Position numbers and translations under genes: made by a program. The notes under the pieces are model-generated. The model worked only from the letters and a program-made list of their open reading frames with translations, was not told the origin of the DNA and made no database searches. Positions 9,439 to 17,472 of a stretch of 64,000 nt of DNA are shown here, piece after piece; position 1 is the first letter of the stretch; each line of letters begins with the position of its first letter. The DNA comes from Methylopila sp. Yamaguchi. GTDB lineage: Bacteria; Pseudomonadota; Alphaproteobacteria; Rhizobiales; Methylopilaceae. The stretch covers positions 248,001-312,000 of the forward strand of contig NZ_BAUX01000003.1 in NCBI RefSeq assembly GCF_002897035.1, in the 5' to 3' direction.

Positions 9439-10098
9439 TCAGTGTCCGCCTTCGGAGGCGCCGAACATCGTCTTGGCGTAGGTGACGCCGAGGCCGTAGG
9501 CGCCGCCGTACTGCTTCGCGACGCCGGTGGTGAAGTCGTAGGTCTCGGTCCGCGCCCAATCGCGCTGCAGTTCGAGCAGATACTGAAGCGAGGTCATCGG
9601 GCGGACGCCGGCCTGGATCATGCGGTCCATGGCGCGCTCATGAGCCTCGTCCGAGATGTCGCCGCAGGCGTCGGCGATCACGTAAGCCTCGAAGCCTTGG
9701 TCGAGCGCCGAGAGCGTCGGGCCCACGATGCAGACCGAGGTCCACAGTCCGGCGAACACCAGTCGTGATTTGCCGATGCGGTTGACCTCCTCGATGACGG
9801 CGGCGTCCTCCCAGGTGTTCATCGAGGTCCGGTCCAGCATCTTCTGGCCCGGGAACGCGTCGCTGATCTCCGAAAACATCGGGCCGGAGAAGCTCTTCTC
9901 TGCGACCGTCGTCAGGATCGTGGGAACGCCGAAGCCTTTGGCCGCGCGGCTGATCAGCGCCGCGTTGTTCCGAAGCGTCACGGCGTCGATCGACTTGGTC
10001 GCGAACGCCATCTGCGACTGGAAGTCGATCAGAACAAGCGCATGGTCGGTGGGCGAGATCAGCAGTGAGCCGGGTGTGGGCGTGGCGGTGGCAGGCAT
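9439..10098 (-). CDS. Isochorismatase-like cysteine hydrolase (YcaC type)
   Basis: The 219-residue protein has the isochorismatase fold. The catalytic Asp is in ALVLIDFQSQM, the Lys probably in TVAEKSFSGPM, and the nucleophilic Cys in GLWTSVCIVGPTLSALDQG. YcaC-type members are amide or imide hydrolases with poorly known substrates. The start at 10098 is chosen because the family begins near SPTDHALVLIDFQ and the upstream frame is Arg-rich non-coding sequence. It heads the leftward hydrolase group and could process the product or precursor of the adjacent amidohydrolase. Confidence 0.9.
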   Translation of the reverse strand: MPATATPTPGSLLISPTDHALVLIDFQSQMAFATKSIDAVTLRNNAALISRAAKGFGVPTILTTVAEKSFSGPMFSEISDAFPGQKMLDRTSMNTWEDAAVIEEVNRIGKSRLVFAGLWTSVCIVGPTLSALDQGFEAYVIADACGDISDEAHERAMDRMIQAGVRPMTSLQYLLELQRDWARTETYDFTTGVAKQYGGAYGLGVTYAKTMFGASEGGH

Positions 10099-10205
10099 GA
10101 CAAGTCCCCCTTTGCGGCGCCGCGGCGGCGCCGGACGCGGGCGCACTTTCGTTCGGGGATGGGCGCCTCGTCTTGAACGTTTGAGCCCTGTTTTGAGGGA
10201 GCGGA

Positions 10206-11774
10206 TCAGCGAAGTCCGAGGCCGGCGCCGATCAGATCGGCGGCGCGTTCGCCGATGAGCACGCACGGGGCGAGGGTGTTGCCCCCGGCGATCGCCGGCA
10301 TGATTGAGCCGTCCGCCACGCGCAGGCCTTCGACGCCGTAGACCTTGAGCGACCCGTCCACCACCGACAGCGCGTCGCGGCCCATCTTCGCCGTACAGGT
10401 CTCGTGGAAGTAGGTACCGGCGGCGTTGCGCAGAAAGTCGAGCCGTTCGGCGTCGGGGAGGGCGCCTGGCATCAGCTCGCGCTTCACGAAGGGGCGCAGG
10501 GCCTCCGAGTTTCCGATTTCGCGGCAGAGCTCCAGCGCGACCATGAGGGCGCGCACGTCCGCCTCCTCGCTCAGGAAGTTCGCGTGAATCCGGACCGGGT
10601 CCTCGGGCCGCGGCCCCGTAAGCTCGAGATGGCCGCGGCTCTTCGGACGGATCAGTCCTGGCGCGAGCGTGAAGGCGAGCGAGGGATCGACGGGCAGGTC
10701 GTAGGCCGGCCGGGTGATCTCGGAGCCGAAGGCGGTCTCCTCGAGCATCGGCTGCAGGTCGGGCGAGGGCAGGGACGCGTCGCTCTTGCAGAAGAAGGTG
10801 AACTCCGCCGAGTTGTTCCGCGGCGGCTCCGGCGTGCGGTACTCGAACACGCAGCCTGCGACCAGGATATGGTCCTGGAAGTTCTGCCCGACGCCGGGGA
10901 GATGCTGGATCACGTCGATCCCGTGCCGCTTCAGCTCGCGCTCGTCGCCGACGCCGGAGAGCATGAGAGTCTTGGGCGTGTTTATGCCGCCGAGCGACAG
11001 CACCACTTCGCGCTCCGCCCGGACGACTTGGATCTCGCCGCCAATCTCGAACTCGACGCCGACGGCGCGCCTGCCCTCGATCACCACCCGGCGGACCGTC
11101 GCGCCGGTCAGCACCGTGAGGTTCGGCTGGTCGAGGCGCGGGGCGAGATAGGCGACCGCAGTCGAGACCCGCCCGCCGTCCTTTGCGACGTTGACGTTCG
11201 CCACCGCGCAGCAGCCGTCGCCGGCCATCGACTCCGCATTATGGTCTGCAACCTGCGGCACGCCGAGCGCCGAGGTCGCTTCAAGCAGCGCGCCGACCAC
11301 GGGCACCGGGCTTTTCGGCAAGGTGATCGCCATCGGCCCGTCGACGCCGCGCAGGGGAGAGGCCGGGCCGTCCCAGCTTTCAATCCGTCTATAGAGGTCG
11401 ATCGCCGCGGCGTAGCCCCAGCCGGCGTCGCCGCTCTCCGCCTCCCAAAGGTCGAAGTCCGCCTTGTGGCCGCGCGCCCAGACGAGGCCGTTGACGGCGG
11501 AGCCCCCGCCGAGCACCCGGCCCATCGGCAGGGCGGCGCGGCGACCGTTCAGACCAGCGCAGGGCTCCGAGGCGAAGGCCCAGTCCCGTTCCGAGCCGAT
11601 GTTACGCATCCAGATCGTCGGGTCGCGGACCTCGGGAACATCGCCCCATCCGCCGGCTTCCAGCACGAGCACCCGAAGCTCAGGATGGGCGGCGAGCCGT
11701 CCCGCGACGACGCAGCCGGCCGCCCCTCCGCCGCAGATGACGACGTCGAAGGTCGCGATATCACGTACGGTCAT
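10206..11774 (-). CDS. GMC-family oxidoreductase (alcohol/choline dehydrogenase-like)
   Basis: The 522-residue flavoenzyme oxidises a primary alcohol to an aldehyde with FAD. The N-terminal FAD loop is VVICGGGAAGCVVAG, the GMC signature 1 region is GRVLGGGSAVNGLVWARG, and the C-terminal catalytic region has His in YFHETCTAKMG and Asn in GGNTLAPC. No signal peptide is seen. It is transcribed away from a MarR gene whose start lies 116 bp away, which suggests MarR control. Together with the aldehyde dehydrogenase at 19087 it could form an alcohol-to-acid path, but that is inference. Confidence 0.92.
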   Translation of the reverse strand: MTVRDIATFDVVICGGGAAGCVVAGRLAAHPELRVLVLEAGGWGDVPEVRDPTIWMRNIGSERDWAFASEPCAGLNGRRAALPMGRVLGGGSAVNGLVWARGHKADFDLWEAESGDAGWGYAAAIDLYRRIESWDGPASPLRGVDGPMAITLPKSPVPVVGALLEATSALGVPQVADHNAESMAGDGCCAVANVNVAKDGGRVSTAVAYLAPRLDQPNLTVLTGATVRRVVIEGRRAVGVEFEIGGEIQVVRAEREVVLSLGGINTPKTLMLSGVGDERELKRHGIDVIQHLPGVGQNFQDHILVAGCVFEYRTPEPPRNNSAEFTFFCKSDASLPSPDLQPMLEETAFGSEITRPAYDLPVDPSLAFTLAPGLIRPKSRGHLELTGPRPEDPVRIHANFLSEEADVRALMVALELCREIGNSEALRPFVKRELMPGALPDAERLDFLRNAAGTYFHETCTAKMGRDALSVVDGSLKVYGVEGLRVADGSIMPAIAGGNTLAPCVLIGERAADLIGAGLGLR

Positions 11775-11890
11775 GGCGTTCGGTCCGGTGTGCGAAGAAC
11801 GGAAAGGCGGTGGCGCGCCGATTGCACGCTTGATCGCCGCATCGCGGCGTGGCGAGGTCGCGGCGGACCTGCGGGAAGGGGCGAACAAAG

Positions 11891-12400
11891 GTGACATCAG
11901 CGGACACGAGCGCCACGACGGGCGACGACGACGCGCCGGGCGACTGGCGTCTGCGGCCGCTGCAGTCGCGCCCTGGCTTCCTGATCCGCCGCCTGCACCA
12001 GATCCATGTCGCGTTGTTCCTAGAGGAATGCGCTTCGGAGGGGCTGACGCCGGTGCAGTACAGCGTGCTGACCGCGCTCGACCAGATGGGCCAGGTCGAA
12101 CAGGTCGCCCTGTCGCGCGCGGTCGGCGTTGACCGCACCAACGTCGCCGAGGTGATCGCGCGGCTGGAGCGTCGGCGCTTCGTGCGCCGGCGCCTGTCGC
12201 CGGACGACGGCCGCAAAAAGCTGGCGGTGCTGACGGACCTCGGCCGCTCCGTGCTCAAGCGCGTCGAGCAAGGCGCGGCGCGCGCCCACGAGCGCACGCT
12301 TGCGGCGCTTCCAGAGGCCCGGCGCGAGGGCTTCCTCGACGACCTGGCGCTGCTCGTCGAGAGCAACAACGCCATCAGTCGCTCGCCAGTCTCAGGCTGA
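11891..12400 (+). CDS. MarR-family transcriptional regulator
   Basis: The winged-helix repressor is 169 residues from the GTG at 11891, which has GGAAGGGG about 10 bases upstream. A GTG at 11849 would add 14 residues. The core runs from PGFLIRRLHQIHVALF through VQYSVLTALDQMG and the recognition helix LSRAVGVDRTNVAEVIARLE to the wing RRRLSPDDGRKKLAVLT. MarR proteins typically respond to aromatic or phenolic ligands. It is divergent from the GMC oxidoreductase gene and upstream of the ABC importer operon, so either could be its target. Confidence 0.9.
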   Translation: MTSADTSATTGDDDAPGDWRLRPLQSRPGFLIRRLHQIHVALFLEECASEGLTPVQYSVLTALDQMGQVEQVALSRAVGVDRTNVAEVIARLERRRFVRRRLSPDDGRKKLAVLTDLGRSVLKRVEQGAARAHERTLAALPEARREGFLDDLALLVESNNAISRSPVSG

Positions 12401-12524
12401 TCCCACGCGCGCCGGCGCCAAGCGCGCGGCCTGCGGCGCGGCGTGACAACCCGCGCCCGCCCAAGCCTCGTTGATCTGAGACGGTGCGGATCCCAACCCG
12501 CGGAATTGGGCTCTGCGATGTCCA

Positions 12525-12546
12525 AATCGTCAGTACCATGACGATT
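12525..12546. promoter_or_regulatory. Candidate operator, perfect 8-bp inverted repeat
   Basis: AATCGTCA and TGACGATT are perfect inverted arms separated by GTACCA, 226 bp upstream of the first ABC ATPase gene and 125 bp past the MarR stop. The 22-bp size and symmetry suit a dimeric repressor. Which regulator binds is unknown. Confidence 0.5.
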
Positions 12547-12664
12547 GCCTTTGGTTGAGGCGCCGGTGCGGCGTGGGAGGGCAGATCGACCCGCCGCCGC
12601 CATGCAGCGCCGGACGGCGTGTAGGAATTTCAGAACGAGTCCAACGAAACGCAGCATCTGGCAT

Positions 12665-12677
12665 GCAATTTGATTGC
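12665..12677. promoter_or_regulatory. Candidate operator GCAAT-TTG-ATTGC
   Basis: A perfect 5-bp inverted repeat with a 3-bp centre lies 95 bp upstream of the ABC operon. AT-rich palindromes of this kind suit MarR dimers, and the marR gene is immediately upstream. Short repeats can arise by chance, so support is modest. Confidence 0.35.
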
Positions 12678-12771
12678 CAGCTGGCCGGCGGACGACGCCA
12701 AGCGAACAAGGGTGCTGATCCGCAGGGCGCGCCTGCCAAGACAGCTCCGGAACGAAATAGGACGTACACTG

Positions 12772-13875
12772 ATGACCGTGGTCCGGTTCGAGGCTGTGTC
12801 CAAGCGATATGCGGGCGTGGAGGCGCTGGCCGTCGCGGACCTGAACCTCGTCTGCGGCGAGGGCGAAATGATCGCGCTGCTCGGCCCCTCCGGCTGCGGC
12901 AAAAGCTCCACGTTGAAGATGGCGGCCGGCCTCGAGGACCTTTCGGCCGGCGAAATTTTCTTCGACGACGAGCCGGTGGCCCGGCTCGAACCCGGCGCGC
13001 GCAACGTCGCGATGGTGTTCGAGGACTACAGCCTCTACCCGCGCATGACCGTGCGCGAGAACATCGCGTTTCCGCTCGCGGCGCGCGGCGTCGACCGGGC
13101 CACGGCGCGCGCCCGCGTGGACGACGCTCTCGGCCTCCTCGGTCTCGACGACATGGCCGATCGGCCCGTGACCGGCCTGTCCGGCGGCGCGATGCAGCGC
13201 ATCTCGATCGGTCGGGCGCTGGTGCGCGACCCGCGCCTCATCCTGTTCGACGAGCCGCTGTCCCATCTCGACGGCGACCAGCGCGTGCAACTCCGCACCG
13301 AGATCAAGCGGCTGCAGAAGACCCGCCACGTCACGTCGATCCTCGTCACCCACGACCAGACGGAAGCGACCGCGATGGCGGACCGCATCGCAGTGATGCG
13401 TCACGGCGTGCTGCAGCAAGTCGACACGCCGGCCGCGATGTACGAGCGGCCCGCGAACGTGTTCGTGGCGAACTTCATTGGAGAGCCGCCCATGAACATG
13501 CTGCCCGGTCGCCCGGCCGGCGCAGGCGCCGTCCATGTAGAGGCCTTCGGCCGCGCGATCGCCGTCGAGCCGCTGCGCGCGGCGCGCGCCGAACGCGGCG
13601 ACGGCGATCTCATCGTCGGCATTCGACCGGAGCACCTGGCGATCGCGCCCGCGCAGGGCGAACGCGCCGACGCCGTCGTCAGCTACCGGGAATGCCGCGG
13701 CGACGCCGACTCCTTGATCCTGACCCCACGGGCGGCGCCCGACGTCCAGATTCTCGTCGAGATACCGGGCCCGGCGGCGTTCCGCCCGGGCGACGCCGTC
13801 GCCGTGTCGGTGGCCCCTGACCGGGTCCACCTGTTCGAGCGCGCGAGCGAGCGGAACGTGGAGGCTGTCTCGTGA
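12772..13875 (+). CDS. ABC importer ATPase A (CUT1 type, intact H-loop)
   Basis: This 367-residue protein is one of two ATPases of a carbohydrate-type importer. Walker A GPSGCGKS is at residues 38-45, Walker B LILFDE at about 156-161, and the H-loop His is at 194 in LVTHDQ. After residue about 240 comes a regulatory OB/TOBE domain. Two motifs deviate: the Q-loop reads VFEDYSLYP (Glu84 for Gln) and the signature is LSGGA rather than LSGGQ. The downstream ATPase overlaps by 4 bases (GTGA), implying a heterodimer. The start is preceded by AGGA at 12759-12762. Confidence 0.93.
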   Translation: MTVVRFEAVSKRYAGVEALAVADLNLVCGEGEMIALLGPSGCGKSSTLKMAAGLEDLSAGEIFFDDEPVARLEPGARNVAMVFEDYSLYPRMTVRENIAFPLAARGVDRATARARVDDALGLLGLDDMADRPVTGLSGGAMQRISIGRALVRDPRLILFDEPLSHLDGDQRVQLRTEIKRLQKTRHVTSILVTHDQTEATAMADRIAVMRHGVLQQVDTPAAMYERPANVFVANFIGEPPMNMLPGRPAGAGAVHVEAFGRAIAVEPLRAARAERGDGDLIVGIRPEHLAIAPAQGERADAVVSYRECRGDADSLILTPRAAPDVQILVEIPGPAAFRPGDAVAVSVAPDRVHLFERASERNVEAVS

Positions 13876-14999
13876 CGTCGTTTCAGCCTCGCGCCGGGCT
13901 CGCGCTCAGCGGCGTGCGCAAACGCTTCGGCGCAACGCTCGCCCTCGAAGGCGTCACGCTGTCGGTCGGGCCGGGCGAGGTGCTTGCGATCACCGGTCCC
14001 TCCGGCGCAGGAAAGACCACGCTCTGCCGCGTCGTCGCCGGCCTCGAGACGCCCGACGAGGGGTCGGTGCGGTTCGGAGGCGAGCCAATGGACCACGTGC
14101 CTCCGGACAGGCGCCGCGTCGCCTTCATGTTCGAGTCCTACGCGCTCTACCCGCATCTCTCGGTGCGCGACAACGCGCTGTCCCCGCTGCGCGCGCCGGG
14201 CGGCGGTATCCCGCGCGAGCGTCATCGGGCGATCGTGGACGAGACGCTGGGACTGCTTGAGATCGCGCATCTGGCCGATCGTCTTCCCGGCGCGCTCTCC
14301 GGAGGCCAGAAGCAGCGCGCCGCGCTCGCCCGCGCGCTCGTCCAGCAGCCGCGTGCCCTGCTGCTGGACGAGCCGATCTCGCATCTCGACGCCAAGCTTC
14401 GCCACAAGCTCCGGGGCGCCATCCGGCAGCGGCTGATGACGCGGGACAGCCCGTCGATCTGGAGCACGCCGGACGGGTTGGAAGCGCTGTCGGTCGGCGA
14501 CCGGGTGGCGGTGATCGACCATGGCCGGATCGAGCAGATCGGGACGCCCGAGGACATCTGGCTGCGCCCGGCGACCATGACGGTGGCGCGGTTGATCGGC
14601 GATCCGCCCATGAGCGTGCTGAACGGAGAGCTCGAGGGCGAAGGCGACGCGCTCGTCTTCGCGCGCGAGGGTCTTCGGTTGCCGCTGCCCGCAAGCCTTG
14701 CGGCCGACGCGGCGCGGGCGACGAGCCGGCGGGTGTCGCTCGGCCTCCGCGCCGGCGCCTTGAACCTCGCCGCCGCGGACGCGGCGGGGGCGGCGCGCGG
14801 CGAGATCTACTCGCACGAGCCGTTCGGCAAGCACGAGATCATCACCTTCAGCGTCGCGGGCGGCGCGCAGATCAAGATCAAGACGCGGGCCGCCGCCCGG
14901 GTGCGCATCGGCGAGACGGCGGGGCTGATCTGCCCGCCCGAGGCGCTGGCGCTGTTCGACACCGAGACCGGCCGCGCGCTGCCGGCCTCGGCCGCATGA
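13872..14999 (+). CDS. ABC importer ATPase B (CUT1 type, degenerate H-loop)
   Basis: The 375-residue partner ATPase has Walker A GPSGAGKT (42-49), an intact LSGGQ signature (142-146), Walker B ALLLDE and a C-terminal TOBE domain. The switch (H-loop) region reads IWSTPDG, with Pro200 where the catalytic His belongs, and the Q-loop again has Glu (FESYALYP). It should not hydrolyse ATP normally at its own Walker site and would work paired with ATPase A. Similar H-loop loss occurs in rhizobial glycerol importer ATPases (GlpS type). The GTG start overlaps the previous stop. Confidence 0.92.
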   Translation: MTSFQPRAGLALSGVRKRFGATLALEGVTLSVGPGEVLAITGPSGAGKTTLCRVVAGLETPDEGSVRFGGEPMDHVPPDRRRVAFMFESYALYPHLSVRDNALSPLRAPGGGIPRERHRAIVDETLGLLEIAHLADRLPGALSGGQKQRAALARALVQQPRALLLDEPISHLDAKLRHKLRGAIRQRLMTRDSPSIWSTPDGLEALSVGDRVAVIDHGRIEQIGTPEDIWLRPATMTVARLIGDPPMSVLNGELEGEGDALVFAREGLRLPLPASLAADAARATSRRVSLGLRAGALNLAAADAAGAARGEIYSHEPFGKHEIITFSVAGGAQIKIKTRAAARVRIGETAGLICPPEALALFDTETGRALPASAA

Positions 15000-15063
15000 C
15001 TTACGACACACGCGACCACGCTGGGCCCGGAGAGGCCGCGGCGACCACGGGGGACTTGGAACG

Positions 15064-16464
15064 ATGACGAGCAGGACGTTCATGGCCGCGGCTGCGGCCG
15101 CCCTTCTTGCGGCGGGGCTCGGAGCGAGCGCTCGCGCCGCGGAGTTCTCCTACGCGGAGGCGGCGAAGCCCTTCAAGGGCGTCTCGATCCGCGTGCTGGA
15201 CGAGGTCACGCCGCTGCAGGAGGTGCTGGCGAAGCTCGTTCCGGGATTCGAGCAGGAGACCGGCATCAAGGTCGACTACCAGCTGCTCGGCCACATGGAG
15301 GTCATCAACCGCGGCCAGGCCGACATGCTGTCCGGTCGCGGCTATTTCGACGCGGTGATGCTGCACGGCTTCCAGATGGGCCAGATGCTCGAAGCTGAGG
15401 CGCTGCTCCCGATCGACAGCCTCATCGCCGACAAGACGCTGTCGAACCCGAACCTCGAGACCGCGGACCTGATCGAACGGCCCTACAAGACCGTCGCCTT
15501 CTTCGGAGGCAAGCAGTACGGCTTCGTCAACTGGAACTACAACCACGTCTACTGGGCGCGCGCCGATCTTCTGGACGACGAGGGCGAGAAGGCCGCGTTT
15601 AAGGCGAAGTACGGCTACGACCTCGCCCCGGCCAAGACGCTCGAACAGCTCCGCGACATCGCCGAGTTCTTCACCCGGAAGAAGGGCGCGACGCTGGCCG
15701 GCAAGCCGCTCGACAGCGACTTCTACGGGATCGTGTTCGACGGCGTAAAGGGCTCTGCCTCGCTGTTCTCCTTCGTGAACAACATCCTCAAGAACTACGG
15801 CGGCGACATCGTCGACGCGTCCGGCAAGCCGAACTTCGACACGCCCGCCACGGTCGCCGCGCTCAAGCTTTACGCCGACCTGTGGAAATTCGCGCCTCCC
15901 GGCACCGCCGAGTACTCGCTGCTCGACGTGCCGACCGTGATGGGCAACGGCATCGCCGCGCAGTCCATGGCGTTCTCGGACTTCGTGCTTGGCGTCGACA
16001 AGCCCGGCGCTTCGCCCTTCGCCGGCAAGTTCGTCTACGGCGGCATTCCGGTGAAGGCCGGCGCCGACCCGAAGTTCGCCTCCGCGGAAGCCGAGCCCTC
16101 GCTGGTCGCGATCGGCGCGAGCAGCAAGCATCCGGAAGCGACCTTCCTCTTCATCCAGTGGCTGGCCGACAAGAAGCAGCAGGAAGCGCTGCTCAACGCA
16201 GGCCAGGGCGGCGTGCCGATCCGCGAGAGCTCGTGGGAGCTTCCCGTGCTGAAGGCCTCGGCCAATCCCACGCTGTTCAAGGCCATGAAGGACACGCTGT
16301 CCGTCGCCGAGGCCAAGCCGCGCATGCCGAAGTATCTCGAGCTGTCGGACGCGCTGTCGGCGGTCGTCCAGCAGGTCGGCATGGGTCGGCTGACGCCGGA
16401 GCAGGGCGCCGCCGAGGGCCAGAAGGCGCTCGTCCGCGTCTGCGGCGACAAGTGCACGCTCTGA
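15064..16464 (+). CDS. Extracellular solute-binding protein, family 1 (CUT1)
   Basis: The 466-residue periplasmic binding protein has a cleavable signal peptide of about 25 residues ending ASARAAEF. It has the bilobal family-1 fold: ISIRVLDE-like first strand, GHMEVINRGQADMLSGRG, the NWNYNHVYW segment, and FIQWLADKKQQEAL near the C-terminus. It captures the substrate for the two permeases that follow. The ligand is unknown; the many aromatic and acidic residues around 160-170 would suit a polyol or sugar, but this is a guess. The two closing cysteines (VCGDKC) may form a disulfide. Confidence 0.9.
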   Translation: MTSRTFMAAAAAALLAAGLGASARAAEFSYAEAAKPFKGVSIRVLDEVTPLQEVLAKLVPGFEQETGIKVDYQLLGHMEVINRGQADMLSGRGYFDAVMLHGFQMGQMLEAEALLPIDSLIADKTLSNPNLETADLIERPYKTVAFFGGKQYGFVNWNYNHVYWARADLLDDEGEKAAFKAKYGYDLAPAKTLEQLRDIAEFFTRKKGATLAGKPLDSDFYGIVFDGVKGSASLFSFVNNILKNYGGDIVDASGKPNFDTPATVAALKLYADLWKFAPPGTAEYSLLDVPTVMGNGIAAQSMAFSDFVLGVDKPGASPFAGKFVYGGIPVKAGADPKFASAEAEPSLVAIGASSKHPEATFLFIQWLADKKQQEALLNAGQGGVPIRESSWELPVLKASANPTLFKAMKDTLSVAEAKPRMPKYLELSDALSAVVQQVGMGRLTPEQGAAEGQKALVRVCGDKCTL

Positions 16465-16479
16465 AAGCGCTACGCCTGA

Positions 16480-16504
16480 GGCTCCGGGCGTCTCGCCCGG
16501 GGCC
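16480..16504 (+). terminator. Hairpin between binding-protein and permease genes
   Basis: GGCTCCGGGCG pairs with CGCCCGGGGCC (one G-U pair) across a TCT loop and is followed by TTGTT, 15 bases after the binding-protein stop. Hairpins here usually stabilise the upstream mRNA or partially terminate, so that the binding protein is made in excess of the membrane subunits. Confidence 0.6.
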
Positions 16505-16534
16505 TTGTTCCGAGACCCGAACGGGACGTCCGAC

Positions 16535-17458
16535 ATGTCCGTGATCACCGAAACAGCCGTCGCCCCGGCCCGCGAAAGGCGGCGTTCGGGCCGGGGAGTC
16601 TGGTACCCCTACCTGCTGATCGCGCCGACGATGATCACGCTCGTTCTGGTCTCGCTGGTTCCCTTCGTCTACGCGATCTACCTGAGCTTCCACAAAGCCA
16701 AGTACGGCCGCGTCGGCGACTTCATCGGCTTCGACAACTACGCGAAGCTGCTGGCGGACCCGCAGTTCTGGAACTCGCTCAAGGTCGCGGGACTGTTCGT
16801 CGGGATCGCGGTGCCGATCGAATTCATGATCGGCCTCGGCGGCGCGCTGATCCTCAATGCGGGCGTTCGCGGCCGCTCGGTGCTGGTGCCGCTGCTGTTC
16901 ATCCCGACCATGATGGCGCCGGTGGTCGTTGGGCTGTTGTGGAAGATCATGCTGGCCGGCTCCTGGGGCCTGATCTCGTACAATCTTCTGGAGCGGTTCG
17001 GGTGGCTAGGCGATCAGTCGATCTTCGCTTCGCCCGATCTTGCGCTCTACGCGCTGATGTTCGTCGACATCTGGCAGTGGTCGCCGTTCATGATGCTGGC
17101 GTTCTTCGCGGGCCTTCAGGCCCTGCCGCTCGGGCCCTACCGCGCGGCGGCCGTCGACGGCGCCTCGACGCTCAGGGTGTTCTTCAAGATCACGCTGCCG
17201 ATGATGATCCCGCTGCTGGCTGTGATCGGCCTGCTCCGGCTGATCGACGCCTTCAAAGTGTTCGACACGATTTTCATCCTGACCGGCGGCGGCCCCGGCG
17301 TCGCCACGCAGTCCCCAAGCGTGCTCGCCTACAAGATGACGTTCGAATTCTGGAACATCGGCGAGGCGTCCGCGCTCGCCGTGCTGGTCTGGGCGGCGTT
17401 CTTCGTCTTCTGCAACGTGTTCTACCAGATCGCCAAGAAGAAGCTGAACGCCTTCTGA
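16535..17458 (+). CDS. ABC importer permease 1 (CUT1)
   Basis: The 307-residue inner-membrane subunit has six predicted helices, the first in YLLIAPTMITLVLVSLVPFVYAIYLS. The cytoplasmic EAA loop is around LPLGPYRAAAVDGASTLRVF (about residues 203-222), with an Asp-Gly in place of the usual Glu-Ala-Ala core. The start at 16535 is chosen because family members begin shortly before the Pro-Tyr of helix 1. It pairs with the next permease to form the channel. Confidence 0.92.
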   Translation: MSVITETAVAPARERRRSGRGVWYPYLLIAPTMITLVLVSLVPFVYAIYLSFHKAKYGRVGDFIGFDNYAKLLADPQFWNSLKVAGLFVGIAVPIEFMIGLGGALILNAGVRGRSVLVPLLFIPTMMAPVVVGLLWKIMLAGSWGLISYNLLERFGWLGDQSIFASPDLALYALMFVDIWQWSPFMMLAFFAGLQALPLGPYRAAAVDGASTLRVFFKITLPMMIPLLAVIGLLRLIDAFKVFDTIFILTGGGPGVATQSPSVLAYKMTFEFWNIGEASALAVLVWAAFFVFCNVFYQIAKKKLNAF

Positions 17459-17472
17459 GAGACGAAACGACC

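Larger units (their letters stand above)
12401..12771. other. 371-bp intergenic region before the ABC importer operon
   Basis: No credible gene is present. The region holds two inverted repeats, listed separately at 12525-12546 and 12665-12677, and must contain the promoter of the operon beginning at 12772. I could not pick a convincing -35/-10 pair. Confidence 0.6.

Noticed and set aside
10116-10132. Short GGCGCCG/CGGCGCC hairpin just upstream of the isochorismatase-like gene
   Set aside because: Seven GC-only base pairs are expected often by chance at this base composition, and it lies in the ribosome-binding region of the gene without a clear role.
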